From Trichoderma breve (Eukaryota > Ascomycota > Sordariomycetes > Hypocreales > Hypocreaceae): 64,000 bases of DNA. This document shows positions 54,373-64,000 of the stretch, one piece after another. A program made the position numbers and the translations under genes. The DNA is taken from positions 6,696,001 to 6,760,000 of the forward strand of contig NC_079232.1 in assembly GCF_028502605.1 (NCBI RefSeq), written 5' to 3'. Each line of letters opens with the position of its first letter. Within the stretch, counting starts at the first letter, position 1. The notes under the pieces are model-generated. The model did not search any database. It was not told the DNA's origin and saw only the letters and a program-made list of their open reading frames with translations.

Positions 54373-55989
54373 TTAGTGATTGTTTTGCTTGAGCTTGTCG
54401 TAATTAAGCACCGATTCGAGAAGCGTCTGGGTTCCAATAGCACTGTTACGAATCGGTACAATTAGCATCGACAAACTGGCAGAAGAAAGCCACAGACAGG
54501 CATGAAACTTACCAGTCCTCTGGGCTGCAGTATTCTTCGGGATGGTGGCTAACACCGTCTTTACAGGGAACAAAGATCATGGTGGTAGGGCATTGGCCGC
54601 TCGTATTGATGCTGTCATGACCTGCTCCGCTGGTGATGTATTGCCAGCCTTGTTCTCCGAGAAGATCGGTCGCGGCCTTTGCGACCATCTTGATGCAGTC
54701 AGGGTCGAACCATGTGGCTGGAGAATCAGTATCAAGGGTCCAGTTGAGCTGAACGCCACGGCCATCTTTTTTGGCGATGGCTTCGAAGGACTCGAATATG
54801 CGATTTTCTACTACGTTGAGGACTGCGTCTTCGGGATGGCGGATGTCAAGCGTAAATGTTACCTGGGAAGTGATTGTATTAGTAGACGAGTTTGATGGGA
54901 TTTTGATGACGCCGGTAGATGCCAGGGCATTAAAATCCTTTGCGACATAGTTGGAAGAAGCAATCATCTTAGCGGCTGCCAAGAGGGGGTCGCTGCGATT
55001 GTTAAGAGGAGTTGTTCCTGTATGGGCGTCTCGGCCAGTGACGGTAATAGTGAACCAACGGTATCCCTGACCTCCTTGGACGACGCCAATCCTCTTTCCC
55101 GTTTGTTCGAGGATTGGACCTTGCTCGATGTGTAGCTCAAAGTGAGCTTTTAGGGGGTACCCGGTTGAAGAGCAGGCAACGTCGCCAATGTAGCCCAGCC
55201 TTTGGAGTTCTGACTTGACTGTGGCTGAGGGGTCCATGATGTCGGGAAGTGAATAGGCGTCTTCGAGTGGGATTTTGCCAGCCCATACTCCGGATGCCAT
55301 CATGGACTTGGGGAATCTAGCGCCTTCTTCGCTGTTGATGCCGTTGGTTTAGACAATGAACAGCAACAAAGACAAGAGGAAAAGAAACAATGAAATATGG
55401 AAAAGAAGTTGCAAAGGACACGGAATCAGTGCCGGAAGTAAAACATACTTTGTCCAGTTGACGATTCCAACGTTGTGGTGAGTCTTGTGTCCATTCTCCG
55501 CAAGCGTGCGCATCACCTCGACAGCAGCCACGACTCCCAGAATACCGTCGTATCTGCCACCTCGCGGCTGAGTATCAAGATGGCTCCCCATGGCAATCAT
55601 GGGAGTGGGCTCTGGCGCTGACCCGCGTTTGTTGGCAAACATGTTGCCCATCTGATCTACTACGAGGTTGCACCCCAGCTTCTGCGTCTCTTCGGCGAAC
55701 CAGCGCCTTACTTGGGCGTCATCATCGGAGAGGGCAAGGCGCGCCATGCCCGTCTCTGTCGGGCCGCTGTTTTGGCTGTCAGCTTGTCTGGAACTTGGAA
55801 AAATCGCAGGATTGGTGTGACAAACTCTCCATATCGATGAGCGGCACCCCATTGGCAGGTGTGGTGAAGTGTCTCTGCCAGTCTATCGGCGTTGATGCGG
55901 AAGCCTGAAGCTGATGCGGAGAGGTGAGACACAGTGAAGAGTCGCTTCTGGACAAAATGCGAAGCCTTGCGTAGAGCTAATCTGCCCAT
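54373..55989 (-). CDS. M20-family amidohydrolase, N-carbamoyl-amino-acid hydrolase/hydantoin utilisation type (456 aa, 4 exons)
   Basis: A zinc-dependent hydrolase of the allantoate amidohydrolase/beta-ureidopropionase/L-carbamoylase group. Exons are 55989-55826, 55766-55449, 55331-54513 and 54442-54373; introns of 59, 117 and 70 bp. Metal-site motifs are in order: GSHLDTQPRGGRYDGILG, NWTNEEGARFPKSMMASGVW, LHIEQGPILEQ, and SGAGHDS near the C-terminus. The dimerisation/lid region contains VTGRDAHTGTTPLNNRSDPL. The N-terminal 25 residues (MGRLALRKASHFVQKRLFTV) are basic and amphipathic, which would fit a mitochondrial presequence (inference). Length fits the family. The exact substrate, a carbamoyl-amino acid or an ureido compound, cannot be told. 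Confidence 0.92.
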
Positions 55990-57414
55990 CTTGATGGATA
56001 GAAACTGCGATTCCCTATAGAAAAAAATCAGTTAATGGATTATTCAAAGATGAAGAAGCAGACAGGTGGCAGAATTGGCAATTGCGCGCAAAGAAGCAGA
56101 GCATTCAAATGCATTGGCTCTCTCTGGTGGAGTCTTAGGCCGATATTTGTTGTTTGAGAGATGCTTGTCATTTGGCGATGCGCCCTCCGCCTTCCAATAA
56201 CATGTAAATCTTTTTTTGTACTCACGTCAAGAGAGGATTCAGACGACTGACCCAATCTGCGATGCTGTGGCTCTTCCGGCAAAATTGAGAATGGTTAGGC
56301 CAAGTCGTCGTCAGATGCGGGTTGAAGAACTCGACGCTGTTTGTCTGCAATCACGCCCAAAATCCCCCGGTTGTAATGCACCTCTTTGTGCTCCGGACTC
56401 GCTCCGGGCGTGGAGACAAGTAAAAGATACGAGCCACTCCACTCATTGTAGTTGGCTATACAGGTAGAGATACCTTTGAGACAGAATTGTATGGCGGGGT
56501 AATGGAGATTGCATGAGATTTCCAGACCAGGCAAGAAGAGATAGAATATCCGAGGCAGTAGCATCTCAAGAAGTCGTTTAGAAGAAAATCAAGGTAGAAC
56601 CGTTCTGTGACATACAGCAATCCATACAGACAGAGATTACCTTGTCTAAACGAAGGGGGTTTGTGGACAGTGTTAGTATATAATTCTCACACTATACTAA
56701 CTTAGTCGTAGTCGAGATGCCTTCCAAGCCATTGGATTCTTTGCTCAAACAGCTTTCCTTACAATCAAGATTGCCTTGCCGAGCACAGGCTCTTTCAACC
56801 CAAGACTTTTCATTAATAGCATCTATTCGACCTAGAAGCGCCACAGTTTCCTCAGCCACGGCGCATCCTAGCAAATCGTCTCTCCTGAGCCGTCTCTTCC
56901 TCCAAGAGGAGCATCCAACCAGCCAGTTTTCCTCCAGCGAAGATCTCTCGTCGTCAACGCTCTACGCCTACATAAGCAGTCCCGGACTATTTTCTGCATC
57001 CAAAGCTCCCAAGATAGAAGCTTTAGCTGATCAACTCAACTGCTTCTGGCCTGCGTTGGTCGATAGATGAATGGGAATAAGCGGTGGAAATCCTAGTGTG
57101 CACTTCTCTACAGAGCCAAGCTTTGCATTCTAGATTCCTCATCCCTCCCCACAGGCGATAGTTTGAGCTTAGGGTCCGGAAATTCGTACGAAAGCGGTCC
57201 AAACCTACGTCCTAAATCTACTGAAGCGGATTGCGATTCCTAGGCCCCAATTCAGGTCAATAAAAAGAGCAGGTCAATTCATCTTAAATGTTTCTGGAGC
57301 CGGTCAAGATATATTTATCATAGCTGGTACATCAATCGGGCAGTCTTCATGCGCCGTCAACGAGAAATGCATACCGTATTAGATGCCCAAGCATGTTTTC
57401 CATAGAAACACACC
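55990..57414. other. Intergenic with one doubtful small frame
   Basis: The only frame worth noting is 56717-57070 (+), 117 codons from an ATG, Ser/Leu-rich (MPSKPLDSLLKQLSLQSRLP). It has no recognised domain and could be chance or a small gene. Confidence 0.4.
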
Positions 57415-60400
57415 TCAGAAGTTGTATGTTTGCCCGAGATGAGCAAGAGCATTGTCCATAATGTTTGCAATCTCATCATCTGGGATGTTTTCTATTCCAC
57501 CATATGCAGTGACTTTCGCATCCAAGTGCCGCTCAGAGGCAAGGTTCGCGGCTTGCGCTACCGATCTTCCAGCCACGATCCCAAATCGTTTCTGTATTCG
57601 ATAATTCTGCAAAAGACTGCTTTCTATTTGTTTCATTATCTTGTCTTTCAATTGTTTCCGGGCATCGGCTACCCAGTAGTCGTCATGGACGGGTCTGCCA
57701 CCCTCAATCACCAGGTGCCCGAATTGACGAAACACGCTTCGTGCCTTCACAACAAATACGTTGTGGAGGATGCTCCCATGATGCAAGACATTCTGGGCCA
57801 TGAGATAACTCACTTCATCCGCAGACTTAACCCGAATGCCTCGTGGCCAGAAACCTGTCGAAATAAGCTTCATATCATTATCTGCTGCTAATGTATGCAT
57901 GTAGTCCATCTCCAGCATATAAAGATCATCTCCTTGATTTGGCCAAAGAAATGTTTGACAACGATACTTCCTACTTCCCATAAGCCTTCCACTCGGGTAG
58001 ATTTTCTTCTCTCCCTCTGCATCCCAGTGGCTTTCGGATGTTTCAATTGGAACACCCGGTGTCATGGGAGAGGGGGGTCCAGAAGGCGATAAATTGGGCT
58101 CTGCCGCAGCAGAGGTACCGGTAGGGGTCTCAATCTGGCCCTTGGTCAACGTTGGTGTCACATATGCATCTGTTCCTTCTGGCAGTTGTAGCTTTGCCAT
58201 CTGTTCTGAGTTTTCATCTGCTAGAACCTCGAGAGGAGTAACATTTCGTCCAACGGATGGCTCATCAAGTGGCGTGATGTCTTGTTCTGAGGTTTCGACT
58301 ATCGTCTTCAATGTACTTGGTGCAGATTCCGTTGACTCAGGATCAAGGTCTTTCTTAGCAAAAGCCTGATAATGATCCAAATGAGCAGCACAGAGAGAAT
58401 CGAAACTTGCATCTGTTATGTTTACACAATTGGGAAAAGAGCAATATATGGGAAAGAACTGGGACGTGGTGGAAGAAACTGTATCAGCGGCCGACGGATC
58501 GACAGGTGACAACGTGTGGTTGGAAGGGTCTTCATCATTTTGAAATGAGAGTTTCCGCTTCTCCTGGCCTTCTTGAGCCTTTTGGTCGGCTTTTTGTGGC
58601 AAGCTCTCGTTCTGACGAATATCTGAAAGATCTTTCTGGTACACAAGGATACCTATTTTCTGTGGTGATACCTGAATACTGCGTATAGACTTTGGAAGAA
58701 GGCCATGACTGTGGTATTTGCTGGTATGGATCTTCAATGCTTGGGGAGAGACAAAAGGCGGAAATTTGCAATCGGCAGCAGTGCATCGAAGTCGTCGTAT
58801 GTGCGTCATCTCGTGCTGAAGACAATGTTTCTCAGACTCGAAACCTAATGTAGCTCGAGGACAAGACTTGAGCCGACAGGTAAACGCCGAGGTACGAAAC
58901 TGACTCTTAAACAGCTCCAGTTCCTCAGCAGTGACTCCTGGATAATCGTGTTGATCAAGTAATGATCTGACAGTATCTTGATACACTGTAAGCATGGCTG
59001 ATATCCCGTCCAAAGGAGCTAAATTCTTCGATGATCGGCATGTTCCATCGAGATCTGGGGCATGCATCAGCAAGTTATTATTTAGCGGGGCATGCGCATC
59101 AATTGACAATACTCACTTGTTTCTGGGAAAAGCTCCGCTTCAAGTCGCTTGAGGGATCTTCCTTTCAAGGCTGCTTCAACATGCTTATAAAGAGTTGGGT
59201 GCTGTCGCAGGAATGACGTTCGGTCATTCAATCCATTCGGCGGACTCTTAGCATCTTCACTGATCGCGGGGTAACTCGTTTCGTTGAGTGTATCCGCCAA
59301 TTTGCAGGCAAGGACGAGTAGCCGGGAAGTGTTGTCTAGGTCTTCTCTAGCGAACTTGACACTGGACAGCAAGTATTCAGTCCAGTATTCAGTGGCGTAG
59401 ACATGAAATCCATGGAGACCCTTGATAACCCGGAGGTATCTGGCCTGCTCTGGGTAAACCTTGCTAAAAATCCGTAGTCCAGACAGAAGACAGGAAACAG
59501 TAGCTACCCCATGTTCTTGAAACGACTCTTCTTGAGTGATAGTCAAGCTGCTCGAAGGAGTTTGTAAAAACCTATAGTGCTGTTAAAAGTCTCGAATGTT
59601 GACGAGAAGGTTTGCGTTGCTCACTCTTTGACGGAGACGTGAATAAATGTCAAAGTTGTATCGCCTCTTTCTTCAATCAGAGGGCCGCATATATCTAGTA
59701 TATACTCAGGAACAAGGTTCGTGACCTCAGGATCCCCAGAACTAAATGTAATTGCAGACAACAGCTCGAGCCTCTTCAGTGGCCGTTTCGCAAATGCGAT
59801 CCAGCTGAGAATACTTTTAACGCGATTTTCCGATCGGATATCCAAGTGGGTGAGTATTTGGAGGAGAATTTTACGGTAGCTGAGAGAAGTATTAGAAGTC
59901 GAACATCTGTTGGGTAAACAGCTTAACTGTAAAACTTACAAATCGCTAAGCTTTTCCGGCAACTGATTGACAGAGGTCATGATTTCATCCCCGCTATAGA
60001 AGATGTTCGTCGAGAGATAATCCAGGACCAGTCTGGCGTAAAGAAACATTCCTATCAGGTAGTCAGGAATCTTGGCCATAGAAGGGCTGTCTGAGTGAGC
60101 TTACCATCTGCCTTTTTTGCAATCCCGCGCTCGATATTGTCGACTTCTCCAGGAGATATATGGAGTTGGTGGAATTTCTGTTCCAGCGATTGCAGTCTTT
60201 GAGATGCATACTGACGTATCGCCTCCTCTAAGCAGCCTTTTTCATCGCTTAGAGAGATTGTCTGCTTTTTGCGTAAACAGTTTGATAGAATTGAAGAGGT
60301 ACGACTTGAGATGAGAACTTTGCAGGTCGTATTTCCTGGCGATGATCGGTCTGACGCAACCTGATTCATCAAGCTTACTATTCGTGCTTGCTTTTCCAGT

Positions 60401-61676
60401 TCGCATTCGTCTAAGCCGTCTAGAATGATCCACACGTATTCCGCCTTGGATGGTTCGTTGGATATGCTTTTAAATAGGAGTTGTAAAAGACGTTCAAGGG
60501 CGGGTACTGTCGGGGATTTTTTCCCTAGAACAAATTCTTCATAGACATGAGCGACCAAATCGCCATCTTTCCGAAGTAGTTGCATGAGTAAAGACTTCAA
60601 TATCTGCTCGTAAGTTGTAGACGATGTGTATAAATACGTGCAAAAATGATGGATGACAAACATATTGGATGCTTGCATAAAGTTGACGAGCTGTGTCGAT
60701 ATCACACTCTTTCCAGACCCCGGCGTGCCTTGTAGCCAGAGGACCGATGTGTCAGGCTTGCTCTGAAGCCAGGAGCTGATTTTGGGATTTTTCAGCACCC
60801 ATGAACAAGTGCCCGGATGTTTTCGCCCTTCGGCTGATATTGATTCGAAGATTGCCAATTGATCCGATTCATCCATGTTTAACCATGAGATGATAGATTG
60901 GTATTGCTTAGCAGCCTCTTCCCCATCAAGATTGGACACCTGCTCGAGACTCTGCTCTCTCCAGCGGCGGATATCTTGACGCATTTCTTTTGATTCGGCA
61001 ATGTTGCGCGCATTTGCTTCTCGGTCAATTAACGCCTCGTGTCGCTTCATATCTTCAAGAATATTGTCAAATCGTCTCTGGAATCGGCCCCAAGTGGTGA
61101 GGAAAAGCAACTTCCACCCTGAATGATATCGGTTAATGGTCAGAAAGGCGTGAGTGTATGCAAATGGTGAGCATACTTACCACTTCGCCGCACAAACTTG
61201 TAGGCATGTTTGTGGAACTGCAGAATGTCCGCATAAAAGACAGCCAAAGTTTGCTGAAAATCTGGATCGCGAATGAAAGCATTTCCCAAGAGCTCAAATC
61301 TTCCCAGTGATTCTGCAAGTTGTGAGTAGCCCTTGATAATTTGCTCGAATGCGTCGACATATTCCGAGGCGACGCGGAGAATTAGAGCAACTGGCGCCCA
61401 TATCCATGGTAGATACGGGGTGCCATTACATAGAACATCTATCACTTTAGAATAGTGCTCTATTCCCCTAAAAAGAGGCATAAGCCGGCGCATGTTGCGA
61501 AGTGACCCCCGCGCTGCGAGCTGCCACTCAATCTCAAGAGCCGCATCTCGTACTTGTGCAAGAGTCGAAACACGAAAGTCGCGCGAATCTGCAGGAGTAA
61601 TTGTGCGATCGAGATCTTCAAACGCTGCCTTTATTGTTTGCCTCGCGGGAGCGGATATGGGAGGGGGCAGAGGCAT
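57415..61676 (-). CDS. NACHT STAND (NLR-like) protein with C2H2 fingers and C-terminal Rsc7/Swp82-like domain (1323 aa, 6 exons)
   Basis: Exons are 61676-61181, 61118-60105, 60051-59940, 59879-59625, 59571-59117 and 59054-57415; five introns of 53-62 bp, all phases agree. Residues 1 to about 200 are the N-terminal domain usual in fungal NACHT proteins (NGTPYLPWIWAPVALILRVA, FYADILQFHKHAYKFVRRSG). The NACHT P-loop is LWLQGTPGSGKSV near 296-304, Walker B is WIILDGLDECE near 395-404, and a winged-helix-like part follows (LSWIAFAKRPLKRLELLSAI). C2H2-type fingers lie at about 837-892. From about 1120 comes a CRC_subunit-like domain: DAEGEKKIYPSGRLMGSRKY, CQTFLWPNQGDDLYMLEMDY, VKARSVFRQFGHLVIEGGRP, VHDDYW. 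In yeast this family is a subunit of RSC/SWI-SNF. No ankyrin, WD or TPR repeats are seen. It diverges from a SNF2 gene. Confidence 0.88.
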
Positions 61677-62063
61677 TCCGAGAAACTCTTGCTATCTCAT
61701 TTCGCATCGATCCAGGGTTGAAGACAGTGAATGGTGCGAAAGAAAAAGTCAACACGCCGTAATAGAAGAAGATGGCTAAAACAAGTTTGTGTAACAGCCA
61801 TTGGGCAGCCATGCAGGCAGGCAGACAGCCTCGTAGACAGCCTCGTCGGCCGCCTTACCGAGCAGTGCACCCTTTGCACCCTTCACAAGACCGCACAGCC
61901 ACCGCCAGTAAACAATACTCTGGATCTAGATCTGCGTCAACCATCCATCAAGTTTGAGATATTATACGAGTTTCATTCAAGTGCCGAGTCCTTACCTATT
62001 TTACAATACCGCTCGCGCGTCGCAGCAGCAATTTGATAAGGCAACTCTCCTGAGGCATATTGG
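61677..62063. promoter_or_regulatory. Shared divergent promoter region, NLR and SNF2 genes
   Basis: Only 387 bp separate the two start codons. The repeat CAGACAGCCTCGTAGACAGCCTCG (two 12-bp units) occurs at about 61831-61854. No other element assigned. Confidence 0.6.
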
Positions 62064-64000
62064 ATGGAGCCTGGTGATGATCCCTACCGCCACGAAGCTA
62101 AGAGGCAGCGATTGGACAAATCTCCAAGCTCTCGTACCAGTTCATTCATTGGAAGAACCGAAGAGCCTGATAATCTGAGTCCAGCGGCACAAGAGCATGT
62201 CCCTCCACTGTTCACAGGCCAACTGCCCGTCTCTACAGGAATACTGCCCGCATGGCCGTCCACATGGCTGCCAGCTCAGTATCCCATCAGCCTCAATTTT
62301 GGATACCAACCCATTTTCCCAATAGCTGCCAACTTTCACGCACAACATAATCACATGATAAACCAATCCTATGGGATGGTCGGCCCCAATGGAGTTGCTT
62401 CGTATGATATGCAGTTTGCTGCCAATGGATATCCATGCGGGCCCCCAAATTCCGTCTTTTGGGCTAATCCACTATCACAAGTCCCTATCGACTCTCTTGT
62501 GCCGTCGAACACCTATCAGCTCAACGGTCAATTGCTCCATGCTGAGTCTCTAGCGTTGATTCAGCCAGCTGGCGAACTACATCCCACAAGCTCGTACCAG
62601 GCCTCCCTCATCTCGGAGCAGTCTTCGGTGTCGCCTTCATCAGCCACTTGTATAGACATTACGGTAGAGTCTGATGAGGTTGAAGAACCGCAGTCCAACA
62701 CAAACCAAGAGACTTTAGTTTGTTTTGGCATGGTGAGTAGGTTCGAATGGTCGCGTACAAGGACTCCGAACTGACCCTTTGCAGATCTCGGGTGTTTCTG
62801 GGAGATGCGAAAACCGAGCTTCGGAAAAAACTCCACCAGTGTATGAAGTCCAAATAAATTCGTCCGCAAGTTTCAGCGCAATAGACGATCCACGTATGAA
62901 AGGAATAATTCTATCGGACCATGGACAGATGATCCAGGGCCTTCTCGATGAGCCGACCATAAATCTCCATGCCTCTTGCACTCCGCATAGTGAGCCTTCA
63001 GCGCGAAAAATTTCCAAGGGTTCTGCACAGCTATCTTGCGTGTTAGACATTACTGTATACGGCCCCTGGGAGCTATTTGAACAAATCGGTATATGGTTTC
63101 AAGAGTATGGGGTGTATCTCCAGGATCCCCGAGTGTGTCATAGAGACGTCAAATACTGCAACCCTCACCGATTGTCATCAGAGGCCTTTGAGTCGTGTCT
63201 CTTGCTTTCTCAAGTTGTCTCTCATACAGGCATATCATCTTGCCTTCAGGACATCACAGAAGGACCAGAGTTGCTAGACATGTTGAGCAGCAACGTCGAC
63301 CTAGAGGAGACTCCACAACCAAAGGCAATACGCGCAATCCTTCAAAGGTAGGTGACCGCTGCTATTGGAATTACTCTGTCCTTTGTATAAACTGACAATC
63401 TCCAGTCACCAGAAGAAAGCATTGACATTCCTACTTCGCCGTGAGAAAGGTTGGGCTTTCGATGATCATCAGTCAGATATTTGGGAAAAGGCAGACACGA
63501 ACCAGGGACGATTGTGAGTGCTTATTCTGGTTTTGATGGTAGTAAACTAACGGTCGATGTAGTTTTGTCAACAGAGTTTCAAATACTCACCAGTCTGAAG
63601 AACCTCCGCAGTTTTATGGGGGCATCATCGCCGACCCAATGGGTCTCGGAAAGACCTTGACTATGATCTCTTTAGCAGCAACAGACTTAGACAGTGATAT
63701 GAACAACGGCGTTCACATGGATATTGATGATGAGCAAGACAATGCTGTCCCGACTACTCTCGTAATTGTACCTCCGCCACGTAGGTTCTATGGATGTTGA
63801 TATCGCCACTGAGCGATGCCATATGCTGACTTTTAGTAGTTCTTGGCACCTGGGAAGAACAACTGGCAGAGTAGGATCGTTGATTCACTGTTGTTTGTAT
63901 ATACGGCTAATATTTGAGCAGGCACGTTGTAGAGGGCAGCATAGTATGGCGTTGCCACCATGGCAAAAACAGATTTGTTGACAAGAGCGAGCTTGATGGT
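62064..64000 (+). CDS. SNF2-family helicase, Rad5/HLTF-like (3' end outside the window)
   Basis: Exons are 62064-62732, 62786-63347, 63406-63512, 63563-63780, 63837 (or 63840)-63870 and 63922 onward; introns of 50-58 bp. The two acceptors for exon 5 differ by one codon. The N-terminal half is low complexity, with MEPGDDPYRHEAKRQRL at the start. Next is the block typical of fungal Rad5/HLTF-type proteins (LFEQIGIWFQEYGVYLQDPR, YCNPHRL). The SNF2 ATPase begins with HQKKALTFLLRREKGW. It contains motif I in GGIIADPMGLGKTLTMISLA and motif Ia in TTLVIVPPPL, LGTWEEQL. The rest, with the DEAH box, RING and helicase C half expected in the family, lies beyond 64000. It should act on DNA or chromatin in the nucleus. 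Confidence 0.88.

Noticed and set aside
57430..57891. Plus-strand 153-codon frame under the NLR gene
   Set aside because: Antisense shadow of the Rsc7-like exon; no independent support.

Overview
The window reads as nuclear DNA of a filamentous ascomycete, most likely a Sordariomycete and possibly Hypocreales. Genes carry short GT-AG introns of about 50-115 bp with CTNAY-type branch points. The gene content is typical: Zn2Cys6 regulators, short-chain dehydrogenases, an alpha-glucoside-type MFS permease, a BBE flavoenzyme, a HET relic and STAND-type proteins. Most real genes are spliced, so I built exon models by hand from splice sites and frame continuity. Order and family placement come from reading the sequence only.

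Left part (0.1-9.3 kb): two SDR genes (minus strand) flank an intronless Zn2Cys6 regulator. Next comes a minus-strand gene whose exons join a purine-nucleoside-phosphorylase-like domain to a ubiquitin-like domain and a zinc ribbon.

Mosaic part (about 11-21.2 kb): this stretch has no intact gene. It is a patchwork of pieces of unrelated genes, some still carrying introns: inositol monophosphatase, a tyrosyl-DNA phosphodiesterase-like piece, HET, 5'-nucleotidase, an NRPS carrier domain, a coiled-coil gene and several unknowns. Nine full and two partial copies of a short GC-rich repeat lie among the pieces, all in one orientation. One copy has an occupied/empty-site comparison with a 5-bp target duplication.

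Central metabolic part (24-35.6 kb): MFS permease (+), SDR (-), divergent Zn2Cys6/fungal_trans regulator (+), and a secreted BBE-type FAD oxidase (+). These may form a small uptake/oxidation neighbourhood under the local regulator.

Gene-poor part (35.6-54.3 kb): a tentative multi-exon gene, a 93-aa gene with a four-base first coding exon, a tRNA-Ala(CGC), a small secreted Cys-rich precursor with a Lys-Arg site, and local duplications. A 20-bp word, GTGCACGGTAAAGTCCTACG (or a close variant), occurs nine times in this part.

Right part (54.3-64 kb): an M20-family carbamoylase/hydantoinase-like gene, then a head-to-head pair. On the minus strand is a 1323-aa NACHT STAND protein with C2H2 fingers and a C-terminal Rsc7/Swp82 (CRC_subunit)-like domain. 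On the plus strand is a Rad5/HLTF-type SNF2 helicase running off the window end. An NLR-like protein carrying a chromatin-remodeller-subunit domain and sharing a 387-bp promoter region with a SNF2 ATPase is the best candidate here for an undescribed system.
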